Source: Nitrospirota bacterium (GTDB lineage Bacteria > Nitrospirota > Nitrospiria > JACQBW01). Taken from it: a DNA stretch of 41,098 nucleotides. Positions within the stretch are counted from its first letter, which is position 1. Every line of letters starts with the position of its first letter. The position numbers and the translations under genes were made by a program. The stretch covers positions 1-41,098 of the forward strand of contig JACOTA010000025.1 in NCBI GenBank assembly GCA_016178585.1. The letters run 5' to 3'. This document shows, piece by piece, positions 23,206 through 31,400 of the stretch. The notes under the pieces are model-generated. The model was not told where the DNA came from and searched no databases. It saw only the letters and a program-made list of their open reading frames with translations.

Positions 23206-24009
23206 ATGAAAAATAAAAATTTAGGGGTGTCTCTTTTATTTCTGGGAGCTTTGCTCATGTTAACGATCATCGGTCCGTGGGTCTCACCGTTTACCTACGA
23301 TCAGCAGGACCCCCGCGCGCTTCTCCAAAGCCCTTCGGCGGCTCACTGGATGGGAACCGATAAATTAGGACGGGATCTGTTCACGCGGTTGATGGTTGGC
23401 GGACGCCTTTCTTTAGCGATCGGGGTAACTTCCGCTCTGGTTGCCGTAATCATAGGAACCCTTTATGGCGGGATATCAGGTTATCACGGGAAGACCCTGG
23501 ATCACCTCATGATGCGCTTTGTCGACGTTGTCTTCGCGCTTCCGGATCTTCTGCTCATCATTCTGATGATGGTTATTTTAGGCAGGGGTTTCCTTGCGAT
23601 TTTCCTTTCTCTCACTTTTGTCAGCTGGGTGACGGTCGCCAGGCTGATTCGAGGCGAGGTGATGAGGCTAAAAGAACAGGATTTTGTAGACGCGGCCATT
23701 GCGCTGGGGGCCAAACAAAATCGTGTTCTCCTTTTTCATATTTTTCCCGGCACACTGGGCCCATTGATTGTGACGTTAAGCTATCGGATACCCGCGGCTA
23801 TCCTGGCGGAATCCACGCTGAGTTTTATCGGTTTGGGACTGGCGCCTCCGTCTGCCAGCTGGGGAATTCTGGCAAATGAGGGGTGGAGCAGCATGAAATT
23901 CTACCCTCATTTGATTCTCTACCCCTCAATCGCCATTTTTCTCACCATTCTCTCCTTAAATACCCTTGGGGATTATTTAAGGGACTATCTTGACCCCAAT
24001 CGCCCGTAA
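23203..24009 (+). CDS. oppC: Oligopeptide ABC transporter permease, OppC/DppC type
   Basis: A 268-residue permease: an N-terminal helix, HWMGTDKLGRDLFTRLMVGG, RLSLAIGVTSALVAVIIGTL, the EAA loop DAAIALGAKQNRVLLFHIFP, and the closing FIGLGLAPPSASWGILANEG and NTLGDYLRDYLDP. It pairs with OppB as the transport channel. Two adjacent ATGs (23203 and 23206) are possible starts; the first belongs to the upstream repeat. No OppD/OppF ATPase genes follow; two MITEs and a cytochrome gene come next. The transporter must borrow ATPases encoded elsewhere or is decaying, in line with the damaged binding-protein gene. Confidence 0.9.
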   Translation: MMKNKNLGVSLLFLGALLMLTIIGPWVSPFTYDQQDPRALLQSPSAAHWMGTDKLGRDLFTRLMVGGRLSLAIGVTSALVAVIIGTLYGGISGYHGKTLDHLMMRFVDVVFALPDLLLIILMMVILGRGFLAIFLSLTFVSWVTVARLIRGEVMRLKEQDFVDAAIALGAKQNRVLLFHIFPGTLGPLIVTLSYRIPAAILAESTLSFIGLGLAPPSASWGILANEGWSSMKFYPHLILYPSIAIFLTILSLNTLGDYLRDYLDPNRP

Positions 24010-24064
24010 CCTTTTCCTTCAGCCTGTGTTTAAAAAAGGGAGCTGGAAAAGTTTTGGATAAAAA

Positions 24065-24209
24065 ACCTGAAATTTGCGGCGGAGATAGGGTTGACAATCC
24101 TTTCTTTTGCCTGTCGTCGCGAGCACCCGCAGGGCGCGTGGCGATCTCGGTGCAGGATGGCGAGATGGCTTCGCCTTTGGCGGGCAATGTCACATTTTAT
24201 CGCTGTTTT
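24065..24209. mobile_element. MITE copy c, degenerate
   Basis: The interior (GTCGTCGCGAGCACCCGCAG, GGCGATCTCGG, GATGGCGAGATGGCTTCGCC) is clearly the same family, with many substitutions. The left terminus is barely recognisable (CCTGAAATTTGCGGCGGAGATAG) and the right one has decayed to TTTATCGCTGTTTT. It abuts copy d. The 24010-24437 gap between genes is mostly these two elements. Confidence 0.75.
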
Positions 24210-24350
24210 CCCAAGAACAGCGATAGGATTTGTAACTCCTTGTTTTGCCTGTCATCGCGAGCGCCCGCAGGGTGCGTGGCGATCTCGGTTCACGATGGCG
24301 AGATTGCTTCGCTTCGCTCGCAATGACAACTTTCTATCGCTGTTCTTGGG
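24210..24350. mobile_element. MITE copy d, intact, inserted at the end of copy c
   Basis: 141 bp with perfect 17-bp terminal inverted repeats, differing from copy a by about one base. It begins exactly where copy c's right terminus ends. No clear target duplication, which may have been absorbed into the older element. Confidence 0.9.
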
Positions 24351-24437
24351 GATCAAAAAAAACGATTTCAACAAGTTTTTCTTCATTTTCTAAAGTAAAT
24401 AAATTTTAATTTGAATTTTAACGAGGAGAGTAATTCA

Positions 24438-24881
24438 ATGAACTTAGCAAAAACCATTTTAGGTGGAATCCTGGTTGTCGGATTAATGGCTCCGTTGGCA
24501 ATGGGCGCGGAAAAAGATATCACGAAGCCCCGTGTTCCAGCCGGAGATATTGAAAAAGCCAAAGCAATGAAATCTCCGGTTGATTTAACGTCGGCGGCCG
24601 TCATCGCAAAAGGAAAAGAGATTTTTAACACGAAAGGCATATGCTTTACCTGCCATGGTCCTGAAGGAAAAGGCGATGGCATCGCCGCAGCCGGAATGGA
24701 ACCTTCACCCCGGAATTTCACCAACCCTCAGTTTCATAAACTCAGATCTCCCGGTGAAATGATGTGGGTATTGAAAAACGGAAGCCCCAATACACCGATG
24801 ATCGCTGTTATCCCTGCCCAGATTAATGAAGAAGAGGGCTGGGAAGCGATTGCTTACGAAAGAAGCCTTGGCGGTAAATAG
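24438..24881 (+). CDS. Periplasmic monohaem cytochrome c
   Basis: A 147-residue exported protein. Start at ATG 24438 after GAGGAG; signal peptide ends at AMGA near residue 23. A single haem site CFTCHGPEGKGDG lies near residues 69-81, followed by PRNFTNPQFHKLRSPGEMMW and NGSPNTPMIAVIP, where a methionine could be the second iron ligand. This matches small class I cytochromes (CytC_CBB3-like) that shuttle electrons in the periplasm. It is monocistronic with its own terminator. The partner oxidase or reductase is not in the window. Confidence 0.88.
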   Translation: MNLAKTILGGILVVGLMAPLAMGAEKDITKPRVPAGDIEKAKAMKSPVDLTSAAVIAKGKEIFNTKGICFTCHGPEGKGDGIAAAGMEPSPRNFTNPQFHKLRSPGEMMWVLKNGSPNTPMIAVIPAQINEEEGWEAIAYERSLGGK

Positions 24882-24907
24882 TTTCTGGATTTAATAGGAT
24901 TTTTTAG

Positions 24908-24936
24908 AGAAGCCCTGTAAAGGGCTTCTTTTTTTT
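24908..24936 (+). terminator. Rho-independent terminator after the cytochrome gene
   Basis: AGAAGCCCT-GTAA-AGGGCTTCT forms a perfect 9-bp stem with a 4-nt loop, followed by seven Ts. Confidence 0.92.
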
Positions 24937-24937
24937 A

Positions 24938-24975
24938 GTGCGCCCGGCAGGGCGCACCTACCTGGGAATAAAATG
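24938..24975 (+). repeat. Short hairpin repeat at the Nudix start codon
   Basis: GTGCGCCC-GGCA-GGGCGCAC is a perfect 8-bp stem. It is followed by CTACCTGGGAATAAAATG, close to the CCCCTGAATAAAATG ending of the larger repeats, and the ATG is the start of the Nudix gene. Probably a shortened relative of that family. Confidence 0.5.
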
Positions 24976-25500
24976 GAAAAACCGATCGGTCGAAAACGTG
25001 TGTATGAGGGGAAGATTTTGAACATTGAGTTGGATCAGGTGACGCTTCCAAACGGGCATCAAACTGAGTTGGAAATGATTCACCATCCGGGCGCGGCCGC
25101 GGTTGTCCCTCTCCTCGCGGATGGAAATATCGTTTTAATCTATCAATATCGATATGCGGCAGGCGGTTTTATCTATGAAATCCCGGCAGGAAAGCTCAAT
25201 CCTGGTGAAAACCCCCTGGTCTGTGCAAAACGGGAACTCGAAGAAGAGACCGGATATACGGCGGAAAAATATCATCCGCTTGTCTCTTTTTTAACCACCC
25301 CCGGTTTTTGTGATGAGATCATCCACATCTATCTTGCCCAATCCCTTACCCCGGGCGCCCAAAACCTGGAGCCGAGCGAAGTATTAGAGGTTCGTCAAGT
25401 CAGCCTGAAAAAGGCGCTGCAGATGATCGAAGAGGGGTTGATTAAAGATGGAAAAACGATCATCGGCCTCCAATCGGCACACCTTCATCTCAACCGTTAA
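24973..25500 (+). CDS. Nudix hydrolase, ADP-ribose pyrophosphatase-like
   Basis: A 175-residue cytoplasmic enzyme. The full Nudix box GX5EX7REUXEEXGU is present as GKLNPGENPLVCAKRELEEE followed by TGY, near residues 76-98. LIYQYRYAAGGFIYEIPAGK in front of it and FLTTPGFCDEIIHIYLA behind it are typical of the ADP-ribose pyrophosphatase (NudF/YffH) group, which hydrolyses ADP-ribose to AMP and ribose 5-phosphate. The N-terminal GRKRVYEGKILNIELDQVTL is the dimer-forming strand region of that group. The start follows a hairpin repeat and lacks a clear ribosome-binding site. It converges with the glycosyltransferase gene, 3 bp apart. Confidence 0.88.
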   Translation: MEKPIGRKRVYEGKILNIELDQVTLPNGHQTELEMIHHPGAAAVVPLLADGNIVLIYQYRYAAGGFIYEIPAGKLNPGENPLVCAKRELEEETGYTAEKYHPLVSFLTTPGFCDEIIHIYLAQSLTPGAQNLEPSEVLEVRQVSLKKALQMIEEGLIKDGKTIIGLQSAHLHLNR

Positions 25501-25503
25501 AAA

Positions 25504-27942
25504 TTATTTTGGGGTGCGGTTGACCGTCAGACTTACAATCTTCCATTCTTCACCTTTCTTCTTTAAAATCCACTGATCTCCCCTGGACAGTTCGACCTCT
25601 TGAAGCCCCTCTTTTGTCTGGATAACGGCAGAAAGATCATTGACGATCGTCGCAATATTTTCCTCGATTCGGATGAAAATATTATGGTGAACAAGGTTTA
25701 AGTATTTGCGCTGGCGGTATTCTTCAATATACCGTTTTTGAATGGCGTCAAAACCATTCCAAACCCTGTCATCACTTTGATCGTTGGGGGTGAAGTTTTC
25801 ATCACGTATGATGCCTTCATGAGACCAGAGGGACAAAGCGTAGGGCACATTGCTGTTGAGCGCCGCCTCTTCTTCCATCAAAATTTGCGTCTTTATCTGG
25901 ATGATTGCCGGAGTATAAATTAAACCATACCCGGGTTCTTTGAGGAAGGCCTGTTTTGCGCGATAAATCAATTCTTTTTCGGGGACGTTATTGACGGCGG
26001 TGGCAAGTAGCAGAATAAACCCGATCGATAAAACGGCAATCATGAACTGGCCTGACCGGTCAGTGACCATATTCCCGAATCGCAATCCGGTTGATTTTGA
26101 GGTCAAAGCGGCATAGGGGAGGTGGTACCCCGATTCGCTTTGATAACTCCAGACGCTGGTGAAAACAGCAGAGCCATAAATGAAAGCCTGCCAGAGGAGG
26201 AGGCCCATAATCAGCAGGCCGCTTGGTCCAAAAAGGAGTTTTTCCATTAATCCCACACTTGCGATAACGCAGAGTGAGGCGAGAAAAAACTCCTGCGAGC
26301 TGATTTGAAGGCTTCTTAAAAGAAGGGCATTCCCCCGTTTTTTGGGAGTGCGCAAAAAAGTTCCCTCTTTCCGGGTTAACCCCATCAGGCAGGCCATTGA
26401 AACCACCCAGGTCATTCCGAGTAAAATCATCATCGCGGCGGCTGATTGCCGGAAAGTAATGTCGAGCCGGACCCTTAAGGCCCAGAGAAACCGGATCACT
26501 CCAAATAAAATAAAAACAAAAGGGGTATAAAGGGTCGCTCCCACCACCGGCTGTAAAAAAATGGTTTGAAAAAAAATCAAAGTCCCCGCGCTGATCAATA
26601 AGATCATTGAAAAACAAAGCGTGATGGGATCATTGAGCCATTGCAGGCCTCCCACCAGATAATCGTATTTCTGGCCCGGCGTGAGTCCGGTTTGTCGACC
26701 GGTTTTTAAATCTTTAAACCGCGGGAGCAATAATTTCCAGTGTCTCCTCAGAATCTGCATCCCTCCAAACGCCCATCTGAATCTCTGTTTTTTCAACCCT
26801 TCAATATTCAGGGGCATGATCCCATGTCCATAAGACTGATCGATATAGATAGACTCATACCCTTCATTTAAAATGCGGAGCGAAATTTCGGCATCTTCGG
26901 TAATGCACCATTCATCCCATCCCCCCATCTCTTTTAAAACGGAGGCCCGGATCAACCCCATGGTTCCGGCGAAAATAATGGAGTTCCTTTCGTTCCGGGC
27001 CGCCATCGATATTTTAAAAAAGTATTGGTAAGCGTCATAACAGGCCTTTGCGTATAAATCTTTTACATCAAACCCCCGGTAATCCTGGGGCGTTTGAACA
27101 AAGGCCATTTTCGGGTTTTTAAAAAATCCGGCAAGGTCTTTTAAATAATGGGATTTAACCACATAATCCGAATCCACGATGCCGACCAGTTCGGTGTCCG
27201 GCGCCATTTGTGTCAGCGCGTAATTCAATGCGCCCGACTTATACCCGGGCCAGTTATCCAGATGAAAAAACTTAAACCCGAGTTTCCGGCAATGGGCTTC
27301 GACCGGTTTCCATATCGCAGGGTCACGGGTGTTGTTATCAATGACGAGGACTTCATAATTGGGGTAATCGAGATTTGCCAGCGCATTGAGGCTTTCAATG
27401 ACCATCTCGGGGGGTTCATTATAAGCGGGGAGATGGAGAGAAACTTTAGGAAAATAATCGGTTGCCGGAACAGGCACGACAGTCCGGGGCCACCTGATCC
27501 GGCAGAGGACGTCCAGAATTTCAAAGGAATGGGTGAACATGAGAAGGATAGCCAGTATTTCCAGAGCCAGCAATACCGTTGAAAATATCAAGCTCCATAT
27601 TCCGAGGTGGGTAAAATAGGTCGATTCCGCGGCGTAGGCCAGAAAAGTTATTCCGCTCAATAAAGTAAAGGTCATCGAGAGCTGTCCGAAAGCATTCCAT
27701 CTTTTTTCGGTTATGACAATGACCAGAATTCCCGTGATAGCGGCAGGGAGCCATTCCCATGACAGGTTCCTCTCCGGAAAAAGATAATGGATGAGGGCCC
27801 AGTGGCTTAACCCGGTGACGGCAGACAAGAGGATCAGGGAAAGAAGCCAGTGTTCTTTTTTGAGACGATGGCCCAGAAAAACCAGAAGAAGGGTGCTGGC
27901 CAGCAACCCGGTGATATTAAAATAAAGTAAAGAAATCAACAT
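25504..27942 (-). CDS. Family 2 glycosyltransferase fused to an NTF2-like domain
   Basis: An 812-residue membrane enzyme. About five N-terminal helices (to residue 145) lead to a cytoplasmic GT-A domain: HLPAYNEPPEMVIESLNALA, the DxD as GIVDSDYVV, the base-bearing CITEDAEISLRI and KKQRFRWAFGG (QxxRW). This is the cellulose-synthase-like processive set. Further helices run to about residue 640. The last 120 residues (EEEAALNSNVPYALSLWSHE, VWNGFDAIQKRYIEEYRQRK, WILKKKGEEWKIVSLTVN) look like an NTF2/SnoaL-type domain outside the last helix. Likely product: a beta-linked exopolysaccharide; substrate unknown. A perfect extended -10 (TGGTATAAT) lies 8 nt before the ATG. Confidence 0.85.
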   Translation of the reverse strand: MLISLLYFNITGLLASTLLLVFLGHRLKKEHWLLSLILLSAVTGLSHWALIHYLFPERNLSWEWLPAAITGILVIVITEKRWNAFGQLSMTFTLLSGITFLAYAAESTYFTHLGIWSLIFSTVLLALEILAILLMFTHSFEILDVLCRIRWPRTVVPVPATDYFPKVSLHLPAYNEPPEMVIESLNALANLDYPNYEVLVIDNNTRDPAIWKPVEAHCRKLGFKFFHLDNWPGYKSGALNYALTQMAPDTELVGIVDSDYVVKSHYLKDLAGFFKNPKMAFVQTPQDYRGFDVKDLYAKACYDAYQYFFKISMAARNERNSIIFAGTMGLIRASVLKEMGGWDEWCITEDAEISLRILNEGYESIYIDQSYGHGIMPLNIEGLKKQRFRWAFGGMQILRRHWKLLLPRFKDLKTGRQTGLTPGQKYDYLVGGLQWLNDPITLCFSMILLISAGTLIFFQTIFLQPVVGATLYTPFVFILFGVIRFLWALRVRLDITFRQSAAAMMILLGMTWVVSMACLMGLTRKEGTFLRTPKKRGNALLLRSLQISSQEFFLASLCVIASVGLMEKLLFGPSGLLIMGLLLWQAFIYGSAVFTSVWSYQSESGYHLPYAALTSKSTGLRFGNMVTDRSGQFMIAVLSIGFILLLATAVNNVPEKELIYRAKQAFLKEPGYGLIYTPAIIQIKTQILMEEEAALNSNVPYALSLWSHEGIIRDENFTPNDQSDDRVWNGFDAIQKRYIEEYRQRKYLNLVHHNIFIRIEENIATIVNDLSAVIQTKEGLQEVELSRGDQWILKKKGEEWKIVSLTVNRTPK

Positions 27943-27950
27943 ATTTTTTA

Positions 27951-27959
27951 ATTATACCA
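27951..27959 (-). promoter_or_regulatory. Extended -10 promoter, probably leaderless
   Basis: On the minus strand TGGTATAAT is followed by TAAAAAAT and the ATG at 27942. The extended TGN motif can dispense with a -35. Transcription would begin at or within a base or two of the start codon, and there is no ribosome-binding site. Confidence 0.6.
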
Positions 27960-27983
27960 GATCATTTCAATATTGCTTTTAAT

Positions 27984-28124
27984 CCCAAGAACAGCGATAG
28001 AAAGTTGTCATTGCGAGCGAAGCGAAGCAATCTCGCCATCGTGAACCGAGATCGCCACGCACCCTGCGGGCGCTCGCGATGACAGGCAAAACAAGGAGTT
28101 ACAAATCCTATCGCTGTTCTTGAG
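27984..28124. mobile_element. MITE copy e, inverted orientation
   Basis: 141 bp, the reverse complement of copies a and d, with one changed base in the right terminus (CTTGAG). It lies between the divergent glycosyltransferase promoter and the giant-protein leader. No target duplication visible. Confidence 0.88.
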
Positions 28125-28156
28125 ACGTCTTACGACGGGATCAATGATAAATAAAG

Positions 28157-28209
28157 AGCAGGTTTGCTAAACTGCTTGATCGGGATTTTCCGGTCAGGCA
28201 GTTTTTTTT
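28157..28209 (+). terminator. Terminator with a competing upstream hairpin
   Basis: CTGCTTGATCGG (28172-28183) pairs with CCGGTCAGGCAG (28190-28201) over 12 bp with two G-U pairs, and eight Ts follow. An earlier hairpin, AGCAG-g-TTT / AAA-CTGCT (28157-28176), uses the same CTGCT, so the two cannot form together. That is the geometry of an attenuator. No gene on the plus strand lies immediately upstream. Confidence 0.6.
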
Positions 28210-28307
28210 GGGGAAATATGTGAAAATATATATCTCCATCAGGACAAATTTTTCTGATCAATAAATCCTAAAAAGAGGGATCGTCCGTCAGGATGGTTTA
28301 TTTTAAA

Positions 28308-28325
28308 AGTGTATTAAAATACTCT
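28308..28325. promoter_or_regulatory. Inverted repeat, possible activator site
   Basis: AGTGTATT-AA-AATACTCT is an 18-bp inverted repeat with one mismatch per arm, about 63 bp upstream of the -24 element of the giant gene. That is a plausible place for an enhancer-binding protein, but no regulator is identified. The rest of 28210-28387 is AT-rich with no gene. Confidence 0.3.
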
Positions 28326-28387
28326 AATAGTTTCAAATAGTTATAAATGGATACCCCGATACTTTAAACCTTATTTTATTGCTTCTA

Positions 28388-28403
28388 TGGCATAAATAGT
28401 GCA
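28388..28403 (+). promoter_or_regulatory. Sigma-54 (-24/-12) promoter of the giant surface protein gene
   Basis: TGGCATA-AATA-GTGCA fits TGGCAYR-N4-TTGCW with one mismatch, and the essential GG and GC are exactly 10 nt apart. Initiation near 28414 would give a leader of about 50 nt to the ATG at 28463. Confidence 0.65.
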
Positions 28404-28462
28404 TTAATCTCCGTTGGTTTTGTTTGCCAGGCCGTCAAACGACATAAAAATCATCGGTTTTA

Positions 28463-31400
28463 ATGAAAAAAAGCAAAATAAAAACTCTACTGCATGGACA
28501 GTGGAGATGGGGGGCACGAAGCCTTCTCATTTTTTGGCTTAGTTTAACCGGCGTCTCTCTCTCCGCCCATGCCTCCCTGATCGGGAGCGGTGTCCAGATC
28601 GATAACCTGACTGGAGCTGATGATAACGCTTCGATCAGTTTTGATGGCGCCAATTATCTGGCCGTCTGGCAAACTTCTACCGGCGCCTCCTTTTCCAGCG
28701 ATATTTACGCCGGAGTCTTCACTCCCGGCGGAACAACGGTCATTCCTCCATTTCCTGTCAATGCGGGTACGAATGACCAAAACTACCCTGCAGTTTCAAG
28801 CTATGCTTCAAACCAGTTTTTAATCGTCTATCAAACGTTTAACGGAACCGATTTTGATATTTCCGGGGCCTTTGTCTCCTACAGTACCACCTCAACGCCC
28901 AATACGACCGTCGGCACTCCATTTCTGATTGCCGGGGGAGCGGGGAACCAGCAATACCCTTCCGTGGCCTATGACGGCTCTACCGGCTTTTATGTGACCT
29001 ATGTCGATATTGGGACGGCGGTCAAAGCGGTCTCCGTTTCAAAATCGGGCGTGGCGGGAGCCCCGGTTACGTTAGGCACGGTGACTTCATCCACTCCTCC
29101 TTCTGTTCTTCCGCAAATCAGCTTTAGCAACTCAACGATAGCCCAATATCTGGTCGCCTGGGAAGATTTTGGGGCAGACCCGTCGGGAAACATTTACGCC
29201 AATACGATTACCACTACCGGGACGGCCGGGGCTGGGTTAGGGATGGCCGTGACCGCGTCAACGCCTGAACGGCATCCTTCCGTTGCCTTTGACGGAACCA
29301 ATTTTCTGGTGGTCTATGACAAAGGGAGTCCGGGAAGCAGAGATGTTTTCGGTCAACTGGTGACTCCTGCTCTTGCCCTGTCCGGAGCCTCTTTCCCTGT
29401 TTCATCCGCTGTCAACGATCAATTGACCCCAAAACTGACGTTCAGCGCGGGGGCCAATCTTTATTTCGCATCCTGGCAGGATTACCGCAACAGCACGACC
29501 AACGCAGATATCTACGGAGCGAGAATTTCAAAAGCGGGAGCCGTCAATGAAACGGGCGGTCTTGCCATCATGACCAACACCACCTTTCAAAAACAAAACC
29601 CTGTGACAGGGAATGACGGATCGAATTTTTTTACCGTCTGGACTGATTTTAGAAACCCTCCGACGGGCAGTGATATCTGGGGACAAAATGCGGACGGCCC
29701 TCCACCGGCCATAAGCACGGTCGCGCCGACCACTAATTTAACGGCCGGAACTTTAATGACCGTTTCCGGAAACTATTTTGGAGATCTTCCCGCCGGGTCA
29801 AGATCCACGTCAACCGATTATCTCTCCATCAGCGGAGTCAAAGTTCCCGATTCCAACGTTTCCCAGTGGGCTAATACCTCGGTTTTCTTTACGCTCCCCG
29901 TAAACAGCACTTCAGGACCTCTCCAGGTCGTCTCCGGAACCCTGGGAAGCAATACGGTGAGTCTTGCTGTCCAGGATTTCACCCTTGCCTCGACTCCCGC
30001 GTCTCAAACGGCCGGGGTGGGAAGCAACGCCAGCTTTACCCTGACCTTAACCAGTGTCAATAGTTTTGCTTCTCCCATAACGCTCAGTGTCACCGGTTTG
30101 CCCTCGGGGGCAGGGGGGGCCTTTAGCGCCAATCCGGTGACTCCGACAACATCGGGGGCCTCTTCAATCCTGACCGTATCGGTTTCGCTCTCCGCGGCGC
30201 CGGGGACTTACGCCCTGCAGGTCACAGGAATCGGAGGAGGGGAGACCCATGCCATTCCGGTAACCCTGAACATCGCTTCTCTCCCGGTGGTGCAGACTTC
30301 TCCAACAACGGGAATCACCCAAACCGGCGCCACGTTAAATGGAACCGTGAACCCCAATGGACAGGCCACAACAGCCTGGTTTGATTACGGGATTACCACG
30401 GCATATGGAAGTTCCACCCCGGCTTTTTCCCTGACTTCGGGTTCGCCCCAGACCTCTTTATCCACGACAATCTCAGGGCTGACTTTGGGAACAACCTATC
30501 ATTTTCGCCTGACCGCGAAAAACAGTCTGGGAACCGTTTATGGAGGGGATTATTCATTCATCACTCTGGCTAATCCACCTGTGGTCGTAACCGGAATCCC
30601 TTCAAACAGAACAACGACAAGTGTGACCCTGAATGGAACCGCAAATCCCAATGGAGTCCCCGGCAGCGCCTGGTTTGAGTATGGCCTTACCCTGACTTAT
30701 GGGAATGCAACGAACATTATTCCCATTTCAGGGAATTTTGATAACTTTGTGTCAGTTAACCTTATGGGTCTCTCTTCCTATTCGATATACCATTTCAGGA
30801 TTGTCGCTTCCAACAATGGCGGAACTTCGCAAGGTTTGGATCAGACCTTTAACACGTATACGATTCCTTTTTACGGCCAGCCCGATATTGAGCTCTTAAC
30901 AAGTCCTGTCACGATGTTCAACGGAGTCAACTCTTCCGATTTTGCCGGAACCGCCGTTGCCAACGGAGGGGATATCAGTGGGGATGGCATTAAAGATTTA
31001 ATCATCTGTGCCGATCATGTCACGGCGCCGGCGAATTCTGCCTATCCCTCCGGGAGAACCAACGCGGGGGCCTGCTATATTTTCTTCGGAAGGCTGGCCG
31101 GTTGGCCTTCTCCGACAACATTAGATCAGGCAGACCTGACAATTTATGGAGCCAATGCGAATGATTTGATGGGTCATTCCGTTTCAATATCTGGAGATCT
31201 GAATGGAGATGGTTTTGCCGATATTGTGATTGGGGCGCCGAGCGCAAGCCCTGTTTTAAAAACGACAACACGAATTCAGGCGGGCCAGGTTTATGTGATT
31301 AATGGAAGGGCTAATTTTTATAAAGATTATCCGGCCGGGATTATTGACCTCTATTCCGAGGCCCCGAATGTGACCATCAGCGGGGCCAATCCGTATGATA

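Noticed and set aside
24091-24393. ORFs across the MITE pair
   Set aside because: The translated sequence is that of the palindromic repeats, appears in several frames and both orientations, and lacks ribosome-binding sites.
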